The notes beneath the pieces were generated by a model. The model worked only from the letters and a program-made list of their open reading frames with translations, made no database searches and had not been told where the DNA came from. The position numbers and the translations under genes are program-made. From QWPN01 sp044360305 (lineage in GTDB: Bacteria > Planctomycetota > Planctomycetia > Pirellulales > UBA1268), in contig JBIKKQ010000158.1 in NCBI GenBank assembly GCA_044360305.1, positions 1-7,735 on the forward strand: a stretch of DNA of 7,735 nt, written 5' to 3'. Shown here one piece after another: positions 1 through 4,531 of the stretch; the stretch's first letter is position 1, and every line of letters begins with the position of its first letter.

Positions 1-783
1 AGACTTCCCGCTGCCCGCGGGTCCGCCGACCGCGAGGTACGGCACCGCGTCGAAGACCGGGAAGATGTAGGTGAGCATCACCCATGTGGTCAGCATCGCG
101 ACCGTGCCCGCGGCAGACTCGGGCGGCAGGTCGAGATACTTGCCGAAGGATTGAAGCAGCAGCCGACACACTTCATCCGGCGGCATGGGGCTGGAGCCCG
201 CGAGCCACTCGCTGCGGCTCGCCGCCGACCATCCGGGCAGCATGCTCGGGGGCGGTTCGGGCGGGCGGGTCGAGAAGAAGACCCGCTCGCCATCGACAGA
301 CAGCACCTCGGGCAGCGGCATCGCCTCTCGGCTGCCATCCTGCCATCGCAGGTAGAGCATCCATTCCGAAACCGGCTCACCGCCCCGGACAATCCGCCGC
401 GGCACGGTCAGCCCGGACAACTGCGGCAAGATGAACCGCTCAGGCCGCACCACTCGACCATCCCCCAACTCGACCACCTCGGCAGGCGGCGCCGCCTTGG
501 GCGGAGCAGCGAGCCCGGCTGCCAGCGATGCCAAGTCTCGCTCGACCACTTCGGCATCGAGCAGGAGGTAAGCATCCTCCCCGAGCCGGTCGCGGAGGGT
601 TTCGATGAACTTCTGCCGCTCCTTGCCCCGGGCGAGGTCGAGTCGCTCGCAGGTCACCACCTCGCCATCCGGTCCGCCGCGGCGGACCGTCACTGTGGCG
701 GCTGTGCCCCTGCCTGCCGGGTCGGCGTGCAGGTGGAGCAGGTCGGGCTCCGGGCCCCGGTCGGTCTTCGGCTTCTTGCTCAT
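1..783 (-). CDS. Primase-helicase-type P-loop ATPase, N-terminal 261 aa (runs off the left edge)
   Basis: The frame is open from an ATG at 783 to the left edge, with no stop. The start MSKKPKTDRGPEPDLLHLHA is preceded by GAGGTGG and overlaps the stop of the upstream gene as ATGA, so translational coupling is likely. Residues 1-200 match no domain I recognise. From about residue 201 the protein has the layout seen before the ATPase core of plasmid/phage primase-helicases of the DUF3631/DUF927/D5-like type: a helical stretch with TTWVMLTYIFPVFDAVPYLA (about 233-252), then a glycine-rich Walker A, GGPAGSGKS, as the last residues visible. That an ATP-binding loop is present is seen directly. The role as a replicative helicase of a mobile element is inferred from this architecture and from the HTH gene upstream. 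Walker B, sensor residues and any primase domain lie outside the window. A different AAA-type ATPase is possible. Confidence 0.75.
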   Translation of the reverse strand, partial: MSKKPKTDRGPEPDLLHLHADPAGRGTAATVTVRRGGPDGEVVTCERLDLARGKERQKFIETLRDRLGEDAYLLLDAEVVERDLASLAAGLAAPPKAAPPAEVVELGDGRVVRPERFILPQLSGLTVPRRIVRGGEPVSEWMLYLRWQDGSREAMPLPEVLSVDGERVFFSTRPPEPPPSMLPGWSAASRSEWLAGSSPMPPDEVCRLLLQSFGKYLDLPPESAAGTVAMLTTWVMLTYIFPVFDAVPYLAVGGPAGSGKS

Positions 784-1166
784 CGGCCACCTCGCTTCCT
801 GCTGCCAAGGGTCACTCGATGCCGCGGAGCAGCCTGCCGCGGCTCATCTCGCTGCGGCTCCTTCCACCGCTCCAAATCCTCCGCCACTCGGTAGACCGCC
901 TCGATGCACACATCCTCTCGGGAACGAATTCCCAAGGCAGCCGCCGCCGCCTCCCGCCAATAGCCCCGGCTGCCGCCGATGAGGCTCGATGCCTGCTTGG
1001 TCAGGTGGTCGATTGCCACCTGCCCCCAAGGAGATACTTCTCGATGCTCGCGAAGCATCTGCTGCCGCACCACAGCGAGCCGCGAAAGCAGCCCGGCCTC
1101 CTCAATGCTGAGCAGGTCTTCGCAGACCGCTTGTCGCTGCTCGGGGGTCAGGTTCACGTAGTTCAT
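780..1166 (-). CDS. Hypothetical 128-aa protein between the HTH gene and the ATPase gene
   Basis: The protein begins MNYVNLTPEQRQAVCEDLLS and is not recognised. It is largely helical and charged, with a central part (about 44-80) containing SPWGQVAIDHLTKQASSLI and GGSRGYWREAAAAALGI, and a basic tail rich in Arg and Pro (about 104-128). There is no signal peptide or membrane segment. The ATG at 1166 is chosen over further upstream starts because AGGTGGAG lies just before it and because it forms an ATGA overlap with the stop of the HTH gene. Its own TGA forms a second ATGA overlap with the ATPase start. This tight packing implies one mRNA and coupled translation. A role in replication or excision of the element is likely from position alone; nothing in the sequence shows a reaction. 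Confidence 0.7.
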   Translation of the reverse strand: MNYVNLTPEQRQAVCEDLLSIEEAGLLSRLAVVRQQMLREHREVSPWGQVAIDHLTKQASSLIGGSRGYWREAAAAALGIRSREDVCIEAVYRVAEDLERWKEPQRDEPRQAAPRHRVTLGSRKRGGR

Positions 1167-1384
1167 CGCTCCACCTGCTTTCTCACCCGCGGGCAGCCCG
1201 ATTGAATCCATTCCGCCAACTCGCTCCGCCGCCACCGCACAGCACCGCCAAGGCGGACCGGAGCAGGTGCCTTGCCGCTGCTCACGTACCGCCACCAACT
1301 CCGCTTCGCGACTCCTGCCATCTGCGCCGCCTCTGCGGCGGACAGCAGTTCGCGAAGATGCTCAGGGTCGAGGGTCGCTCTCAT
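1163..1384 (-). CDS. Small helix-turn-helix DNA-binding protein, AlpA/excisionase-like
   Basis: A 73-aa protein made almost entirely of one DNA-binding domain. Residues 13-37 (LLSAAEAAQMAGVAKRSWWR and following) form the helix-turn-helix. Residues 38-60 (GKAPAPVRLGGAVRWRRSEL plus AEWI) match the wing and final helix of the HTH_17/MerR-like family that includes AlpA and many excisionases. Such proteins bind near attachment sites or early promoters of integrative elements and control excision or transcription. The start at 1384 is chosen because AGGAGAAGG lies upstream at good spacing; an in-frame ATG at 1441 would add 19 residues outside the domain and lacks such a site. It is the first gene of the coupled trio. 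A plain transcription regulator rather than an excisionase cannot be excluded. Confidence 0.85.
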   Translation of the reverse strand: MRATLDPEHLRELLSAAEAAQMAGVAKRSWWRYVSSGKAPAPVRLGGAVRWRRSELAEWIQSGCPRVRKQVER

Positions 1385-1489
1385 CTGCCTTCTCCTGCCT
1401 TGGTCGCAACCCGCGAAGTGCAGGTCGCATGGGGGCATCATGGCGAGATGCAGCAGCGAGAGAAGATGCTTTGCCGCAGAAAACAGGGC

Positions 1490-1506
1490 ACAAACTCGGA
1501 GTTTGT
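1490..1506. promoter_or_regulatory. Perfect 8-bp dyad, candidate operator (or weak terminator)
   Basis: ACAAACTC-G-GAGTTTGT is a perfect inverted repeat with a single central base. It sits in the 196-bp gap upstream of the HTH gene, about 105 bp before its start. It could be the operator through which the HTH protein or another regulator controls the trio. Read leftward it is also a short AT-rich stem followed after five bases by TTTT, so weak termination of the upstream 315-aa gene is an alternative. I see no convincing -35/-10 pair next to it. Confidence 0.45.
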
Positions 1507-1568
1507 TCCTGCTGTGACGCGAGATGCCAAGCGATGCCGAGCCGGTCGCATCGCGAGCCCGGGCTCAG

Positions 1569-1592
1569 TTAGTGGCGGAGTTAGTGGCGGTT
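1569..1592. repeat. 12-bp tandem duplication at the end of the 315-aa gene
   Basis: TTAGTGGCGGAG at 1569-1580 is followed directly by TTAGTGGCGGTT at 1581-1592, ten of twelve bases identical. The second copy holds the gene's stop codon (TAA read leftward) and the first copy supplies a second TAA in the same frame 12 bp later. It looks like a replication-slippage duplication; no function is implied. Confidence 0.6.
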
Positions 1593-2528
1593 GGTTTCCG
1601 CTTCTCGCAGCCGCTTCTTCGCTGCCTTCCAAAAGCGGTTCGCAGTGTCGCTCCACACCTCGCCGGGAGTCTTCGGCGGGAACTTCTCGCGAATGTCGAT
1701 GCCCTTGCCGGTGCAGTAGTCGCTGAGCCATCTCGGGAACGGATAGAGTCGCCCCGCCCCCTTGGCGGCTTGCTTTTGGTCACGCTCGCGAGCGTTGACC
1801 ACCTCGCGGATGAACTTCAATGAATACCGCTCGGGTCTGCCGCCGACTCCTTTCCGGTCGCGCCGCTTTTTCTGCTTGGCGGTCGAGGTCTGCTTCTCGG
1901 CGGTCGCCGCCGCGGTAGGGGGCTCCTCGATGAAAGGAGCCAAGGAATCGAGGGCTTCCGCAAACTCCCGGTGGCGAGCGATGTAATCGGCATCGGCTTC
2001 GCCTTGGCTCGGCTTCAGATAGGTGGTAGCCCCAGAGTAAGGATGCACCTCCACATCTTCCTCGGGCGGGTTTACGTACCGCTCGGAGCCCGCGTACTGT
2101 GCCAGCATATCGGCGGCGGCATCCAAGGCTTTGATGCGAGACTCTGCCACAGTAAACAGCGAGCCCCACCGCACAGCCTCCTTCACTGCCTCGCGAATCG
2201 CGTTACGTACCGTGGAGTAGCCGGGTTCCTTGTTCGCGAAGGGCTCTGGAAGCCACTCGATGTACAGCGGCAGGTCAAATTCGCCCGGGGGTGGCGGGTC
2301 CGGGTGCCGCTCGGCTTCATCCCGCAGTTTGCACAGCCCGTGAACGTATCTCGCGGGATAGTTCATGCCCGCTTTTTCGTGTTGCAAGAAGTGTTCGCGG
2401 CACTGCTTGGCAAACTTCTTTGCAGCGGCGGGCTTTACTGCCCGCCCTCGCGGCTGCGAGTGCCGCTCATCGCAAACCCTGCGGATGGCGAGTGCCATAT
2501 CCCGGAACCGAGCGATTGCCTCGCCCAT
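1581..2528 (-). CDS. Hypothetical 315-aa basic-linker protein of the element
   Basis: No family is recognised. The start at 2528 (MGEAIARFRDMALAIRRVCD) is preceded by AAAGGCAGG at about eight bases. An upstream in-frame GTG at 2633 would add 35 low-complexity residues and is less likely. Residues 1-80 are helical and basic. Residues 81-200 are acidic and mixed, with SLFTVAESRIKALDAAADML at 123-142. Residues 210-232 form a Lys/Arg/Thr-rich linker (KQKKRRDRKGVGGRPERY lies at 218-235). The C-terminal 80 residues hold a compact, aromatic-containing block (SLKFIREVV, LYPFPRWLSDYC, VWSDTANRFWKAAKKRL). The layout of two folded parts joined by a basic linker would suit a nucleic-acid binding protein. 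It is the first gene leftward of a repeat-rich gap of about 600 bp, so a replication-initiation or element-maintenance role is possible. This is inference from position only. Confidence 0.75.
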   Translation of the reverse strand: MGEAIARFRDMALAIRRVCDERHSQPRGRAVKPAAAKKFAKQCREHFLQHEKAGMNYPARYVHGLCKLRDEAERHPDPPPPGEFDLPLYIEWLPEPFANKEPGYSTVRNAIREAVKEAVRWGSLFTVAESRIKALDAAADMLAQYAGSERYVNPPEEDVEVHPYSGATTYLKPSQGEADADYIARHREFAEALDSLAPFIEEPPTAAATAEKQTSTAKQKKRRDRKGVGGRPERYSLKFIREVVNARERDQKQAAKGAGRLYPFPRWLSDYCTGKGIDIREKFPPKTPGEVWSDTANRFWKAAKKRLREAETNRH

Positions 2529-2814
2529 GTGTGCCTGCCTTTCATCGAGCCGGGTCGGCTCAGGTGCAGGGCAGCGAAAGGCAGAAGCCACCTCTGCACC
2601 GGAGCCGCGAGGGGCGCCGCTTGCAATCGGCACCCGCCCCGAGGGAGCGAGTCTACCCCGAGCCGGCCGCGGTCAGCAGTCAGGCGGCGGGAGAGAGTCG
2701 GTAGGCGGGGGCGGTTCGCAGCGGCTGCGGCGGCTGTGAGCCCGGCGGAAGGAACCGCGGCGGCGCCGCCACGGATTTTCAAAAACCCGACAGGCGCTCG
2801 CGGAGAGGGGACGC

Positions 2815-2852
2815 GGGGTCATGGGGCATCGAGCAGATTGCTCGCGGACCCC
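2815..2852. repeat. Hairpin A of a related pair, outer stem GGGGTC/GACCCC
   Basis: GGGGTC at 2815-2820 pairs with GACCCC at 2847-2852. Inside it CGAGCA (2830-2835) pairs with TGCTCG (2839-2844) around a three-base loop. There are 9 unpaired bases on the left side and 2 on the right between the two stems. The outer stem is shared with the hairpin at 2897-2932 while the inner stem differs. Confidence 0.6.
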
Positions 2853-2854
2853 AC

Positions 2855-2884
2855 CCCCCTATGCGAAACCTCCGGATACTCGGG
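2855..2884. repeat. 30-bp direct repeat, copy 1 (begins CCCCCTATGCGA)
   Basis: Starts CCCCCTATGCGA and ends CGGATACTCGGG. Aligned without gaps to 3047-3076 it matches at 22 of 30 positions, including the first 12. The copy begins three bases after hairpin A. Confidence 0.55.
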
Positions 2885-2896
2885 GCAGGGGAGCCC

Positions 2897-2932
2897 GGGG
2901 TCAGCAGAGGGAAGCGAGCATCTGCCGACCCC
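2897..2932. repeat. Hairpin B of a related pair, outer stem GGGGTC/GACCCC
   Basis: GGGGTC at 2897-2902 pairs with GACCCC at 2927-2932. Inside it GCAGA (2904-2908) pairs with TCTGC (2921-2925) around a 12-base loop, with a single A-C mismatch between the stems. The loop contains GCGAGCA, which resembles the inner stem of hairpin A. The two outer stems start 82 bp apart. Confidence 0.6.
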
Positions 2933-2986
2933 CACCCTGGGGCTGAGGATTGTGAGAAAAACCCTCGCTATTTCGACCGCATGCAC

Positions 2987-3009
2987 GCACGCTGCCCCGC
3001 ACGCGGTTT
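2987..3009. repeat. 23-bp direct repeat, copy 1
   Basis: GCACGCTGC, three bases CCC, then GCACGCGGTTT. It matches 3076-3098 at 21 of 23 positions. The copies are 89 bp apart, with the second copy of the 30-bp repeat between them. Confidence 0.65.
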
Positions 3010-3046
3010 ACGCTGAATCGCCAAAAGTTCCACGCCGCCGCCCCTA

Positions 3047-3076
3047 CCCCCTATGCGACTTTTGCGGACGCTTGGG
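3047..3076. repeat. 30-bp direct repeat, copy 2
   Basis: Starts CCCCCTATGCGA and ends CGGACGCTTGGG; partner of 2855-2884, 192 bp away. It abuts the second copy of the 23-bp repeat, sharing one base with it. Confidence 0.55.
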
Positions 3077-3098
3077 CACGCTGCTCTGCACGCGGTTT
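3076..3098. repeat. 23-bp direct repeat, copy 2
   Basis: GCACGCTGC, three bases TCT, then GCACGCGGTTT. It differs from the first copy only at two of the three central bases, so the two flanking blocks (9 and 11 bp) are the conserved part, as expected for a binding site. Confidence 0.65.
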
Positions 3099-3122
3099 GT
3101 GGCGGGCTTGGAAAGTTTCGCA

Positions 3123-3145
3123 GGTAGGCGGATGCACCGCCTACC
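3123..3145 (-). terminator. Hairpin over the stop codon of the integrase-tail frame
   Basis: GGTAGGCGG (3123-3131) and CCGCCTACC (3137-3145) pair perfectly over nine bases with a five-base loop. Read leftward the stem contains the TAG stop of the frame at 3141 and is followed by a mixed sequence with no clean T run, so it is at best a weak intrinsic terminator or an mRNA 3'-end stabiliser. Its placement supports 3141 being a true gene end. Confidence 0.4.
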
Positions 3146-3359
3146 GCTTGCTCGCCTCGACCATCGCGAGGATGCCTGCCCGGACCGCGGCGGGCAGGCT
3201 CGACCATGCCTCGACCACCGCCGCGAGGTCGCGGTCAGCGGATGCCGTAGTGGTCGCTGTAGTGGTCACTTCCGCGGAATCGCTGCCATTTCCGGGCGAA
3301 ACCGCCTCCGCCTCCGGATTGCAAATCCGCCATCGTCGGTTCGACTCCGACCGGAGCCT
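3141..3359 (-). pseudogene. C-terminal tail of a tyrosine integrase, reading through the tRNA fragment (N-terminal part absent)
   Basis: The leftward frame ending at 3141 is protein-like only in its last part. After the stretch that is simply the tRNA fragment read in antisense (RSESNRRWRICNP) come a Thr/Ser/Ala-rich linker (SAEVTTTATTTASADRD) and a helix with Trp and Leu/Pro landmarks (LAAVVEAWSSLPAAVRAGIL, then AMVEASKR). From memory, this kind of ending, a loose linker and then a W-x-x-L-P helix, is typical of planctomycete tyrosine recombinases. No catalytic Arg/His/Tyr region is present: to the right of the tRNA fragment the frame is not integrase-like. It is therefore either a decayed remnant or the 3' end of an integrase gene split by integration. 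The identification rests on recall of the family ending and is not proven here. Confidence 0.5.
3315..3359 (+). other. 3' half of a tRNA-Cys(GCA) gene: candidate attachment site (att core)
   Basis: From CGGA (3315-3318) onward all parts of a tRNA 3' half are present. The anticodon loop TTGCAAA has GCA as anticodon (3321-3323) and is followed by stem TCCGC. The T arm GTCGG-TTCGACT-CCGAC (3335-3351) pairs perfectly. The acceptor strand CGGAGCC (3352-3358) and discriminator T (3359) fit tRNA-Cys. No CCA is encoded. The matching 5' half (GGCTCCG, D arm) is not found upstream, and the base before CGGA (C instead of the expected G) no longer fits the anticodon stem, so similarity stops there. This is the usual footprint of integration into a tRNA gene, with the displaced 3' end left at the distal side. 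An intact tRNA-Cys should lie beyond the left edge. Confidence 0.75.
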
Positions 3360-3371
3360 CTCAACAGAAGA

Positions 3372-3415
3372 CCCTCGCGAAGTCCCGGCTCTGCCGGGCT
3401 TCGCGGGGGTTTTTT
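3372..3415 (+). terminator. Intrinsic terminator downstream of the tRNA-Cys fragment
   Basis: CCCTCGCGAAG-T-CCCGGC (3372-3389) pairs with GCCGGGCTTCGCGGGGG (3393-3409): a 17-bp stem with one bulged T, one T-G wobble and a TCT loop, followed by TTTTTT (3410-3415). It starts 12 bp after the tRNA end and was probably the native terminator of the tRNA-Cys gene. This supports the reading that sequence to its right belongs to the original chromosome side. Confidence 0.85.
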
Positions 3416-3444
3416 CGTTTCCGGCGGCGCTCGATGCCGGGAGG

Positions 3445-3894
3445 TTGACGGCTTGGTATACCGCAACTCGCCAATGGGTTGAGCAGCCCGGCCGGTTCGA
3501 CTCGATAGAGCATGCCGAGCGAGCCGCAACCGACCGCGGCATCTACCGGGTCGAAGTGGTCTGTGACGGGCGGCGGCTCGCTATAGAGCCATTCGCGATA
3601 GTTGGTAGCGACTGGCCTGCTCGCGGCCCCGGGACGGTCGGCCTGCTGGCACGCATCCTCGGCCCCTCGCCATCAAGCCGCTTCTCGCCGCGGTTCCTCA
3701 TCGCGAGCCAGCATCGCAAGTGCAATCGAGATTCGCTCCAAGGCATCGACCAAATTGCTCTCGCCACTGTCAAAGTCTTCGACCGCTGCCTTGTTGGTCG
3801 CAAACACCAGCACTGCGGCACGGTGCCTTTCGACAGGCATTTCGCATCTCCTTGGTGGCTTGTGACCCCCGCATACCAACGTCGAGAGGAGTGA
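3445..3894 (+). CDS. Doubtful rightward frame with a protein-like N-terminal 60 residues
   Basis: The first part reads like real protein: LTAWYTATRQWVEQPGRF, then DSIEHAERAATDRGIYRVEV, then VCDGRRLAIEPFAIVG. A short surface-like pattern of this kind (aromatic start, DGRR-x-x-IEPFA ending) would be complete at about 60 residues. After FAIVG the frame continues with low-quality sequence and runs antisense to the 55-aa gene, so the stop may have been lost by mutation. No good start exists: the only nearby candidate is TTG at 3445 with GGGAGG touching it, which is too close to work as a Shine-Dalgarno site. I regard it as a small hypothetical gene that has been damaged, or a fragment fused to unrelated sequence. 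Function unknown. Confidence 0.35.
   Translation: MTAWYTATRQWVEQPGRFDSIEHAERAATDRGIYRVEVVCDGRRLAIEPFAIVGSDWPARGPGTVGLLARILGPSPSSRFSPRFLIASQHRKCNRDSLQGIDQIALATVKVFDRCLVGRKHQHCGTVPFDRHFASPWWLVTPAYQRREE
3673..3840 (-). CDS. Small hypothetical protein, 55 aa
   Basis: The frame MPVERHRAAVLVFATNKAAV followed by EDFDSGESNLVDALERISIA and LAMLARDEEPRREAA has a clean start: AAGGAG seven bases before the ATG at 3840. It has a hydrophobic strand-like part (residues 8-19), an acidic turn (DFDSGESN) and an amphipathic helix (about 30-46). No signal peptide and no recognised domain. It overlaps the doubtful rightward frame in antisense. Codon choice is less biased than in the transporter gene to the right, which suits accessory or transferred DNA. 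It may be a remnant of a second mobile module next to the tRNA site. Confidence 0.55.
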   Translation of the reverse strand: MPVERHRAAVLVFATNKAAVEDFDSGESNLVDALERISIALAMLARDEEPRREAA

Positions 3895-3987
3895 TACCTA
3901 ACACGGGTGGTGGCAAGGGCACTTTCTCGAAGCCACCTGCTTTCGGGCTACCGGGCCACCGATGCAAATCCGTTTTCGCCCGCCGGT

Positions 3988-4401
3988 TTACCGGGCGTGG
4001 CTGTAGCTGTAGTTCCCCGCGATGACCTGCCGGGCTTCCTCGGTGAGTTCTGGAAAATGCTCCCGCAGACCGTTGGCCACCGCATGGTCGAACTCGCGGT
4101 TGTCGAGCATCCAGTCGACCTTCAGGGTCCGGCTGACCCGGCTGGAGAAAAACTGCTCCTGCACCCGGATCCGCGCGATGTCGGCAGCGGGTCCAAATTC
4201 ATCGCGCAGCCAGCCAAGACGGGTTTCCGGCGAGCCTATGGGGCTGTATCCGACGGGTTCTGCGGGTCTCCGCGGACCCGAATGGTAGGCCACGATCGCC
4301 CGGCTCATGTCTGCCGGCGTCAGGCCGCAGTATGTGTCGGGCGGGATTTCGTGCTGCCGCTCGAGCGACGCGAATTCTGCCTCCGCGTTCCTGTCAGTCA
4401 T
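3988..4401 (-). CDS. Hypothetical 137-aa protein, divergent from the FHA-ABC gene
   Basis: Starts MTDRNAEAEFASLERQHEIP with AGGA eight to nine bases upstream of the ATG at 4401. I do not recognise the family. Visible landmarks are an N-terminal helix, a short GLTPADMSRAIVAYHSG segment (26-42), a probable turn region rich in Pro/Gly (43-60), a basic RVSRTLKVDWMLDNREFDHA segment (88-107) and a C-terminal acidic helix with FPELTEEARQVIAG (116-129). It has no membrane segment and no signal peptide, so it is probably cytoplasmic. The start is separated by about 130 bp from the FHA-ABC start and the two genes diverge, so they may share a control region. Function unknown. Confidence 0.75.
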   Translation of the reverse strand: MTDRNAEAEFASLERQHEIPPDTYCGLTPADMSRAIVAYHSGPRRPAEPVGYSPIGSPETRLGWLRDEFGPAADIARIRVQEQFFSSRVSRTLKVDWMLDNREFDHAVANGLREHFPELTEEARQVIAGNYSYSHAR

Positions 4402-4453
4402 GCACTGGTTCCTGCGTCATCAGGCCTGCCCCGCCCCGGTGCCGACCCGATTT

Positions 4454-4482
4454 TTGCCGATTGTGCGGCCGGGACGTAGCCT
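4454..4482 (+). promoter_or_regulatory. Weak candidate promoter for the FHA-ABC gene
   Basis: TTGCCG (4454-4459) and TAGCCT (4477-4482) are spaced by 17 bp, about 50 bp before the chosen start at 4532. The match to the -35 and -10 consensus is only four and three of six bases, and GC-rich genomes give such matches by chance. Confidence 0.2.
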
Positions 4483-4531
4483 ACGGCTGGGGCGGCAAAA
4501 CGTCCCCTCGATGGCCGATGACAGGATGACG

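Larger units (their letters stand above)
2529..3140. other. 612-bp gene-free, repeat-rich region of the element
   Basis: No frame here has a protein-like composition or a convincing ribosome-binding site. The stretch holds the two GGGGTC/GACCCC hairpins, the 23-bp direct repeats and the 30-bp direct repeats listed separately. It also holds a GC-only palindrome GGCGGCGCCGCC at 2759-2770, followed on the plus strand by ATTTTC. The 315-aa gene must draw its promoter from this region, but I cannot point to a clear -35/-10 pair. Repeats of this kind next to an integration boundary suit an origin of replication or transfer, or arm-type integrase/excisionase binding sites. Confidence 0.55.

Noticed and set aside
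1385..1441. Upstream starts for the HTH gene
   Set aside because: The added residues lie outside the HTH domain and no ribosome-binding site precedes them, whereas AGGAG precedes 1384.
3174..3199. Nine-base perfect hairpin GCCTGCCCG/CGGGCAGGC
   Set aside because: It lies inside the integrase-tail coding stretch, has no T run, and can arise from codon use in a Pro/Ala/Arg-rich part.
3281..3359. Complete tRNA-Cys gene
   Set aside because: No D arm and no 5' acceptor strand complementary to CGGAGCC precede the anticodon arm, so only the 3' half is present.
1971..3482. Rightward open frame of about 500 residues
   Set aside because: Composition is Arg/Pro/Ser-rich without domains, it runs antisense to the well-supported 315-aa gene and crosses hairpins, the tRNA fragment and the terminator.
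3266..3529. Leftward frame containing GRSRTDDGGFAIRRRRRF
   Set aside because: This kind of Arg-rich string is what an antisense reading of a tRNA 3' half gives; the frame is an artefact of the tRNA fragment and terminator.
3671..3673. ATG overlapping the stop of the 55-aa gene as ATGA
   Set aside because: The frame it opens closes after 28 low-quality residues, so no coupled downstream gene is supported.
3977..3997. Hairpin CGCCCG/CGGGCG at the end of the 137-aa gene
   Set aside because: Only six pairs, a long loop and no T run in the gene's direction; not enough to call a terminator.
4307..4531. Upstream extension of the FHA-ABC frame
   Set aside because: It would overlap the divergent 137-aa gene and adds non-conserved sequence; FHA1 begins only about 15 residues after the start at 4532, which has AGGA upstream.
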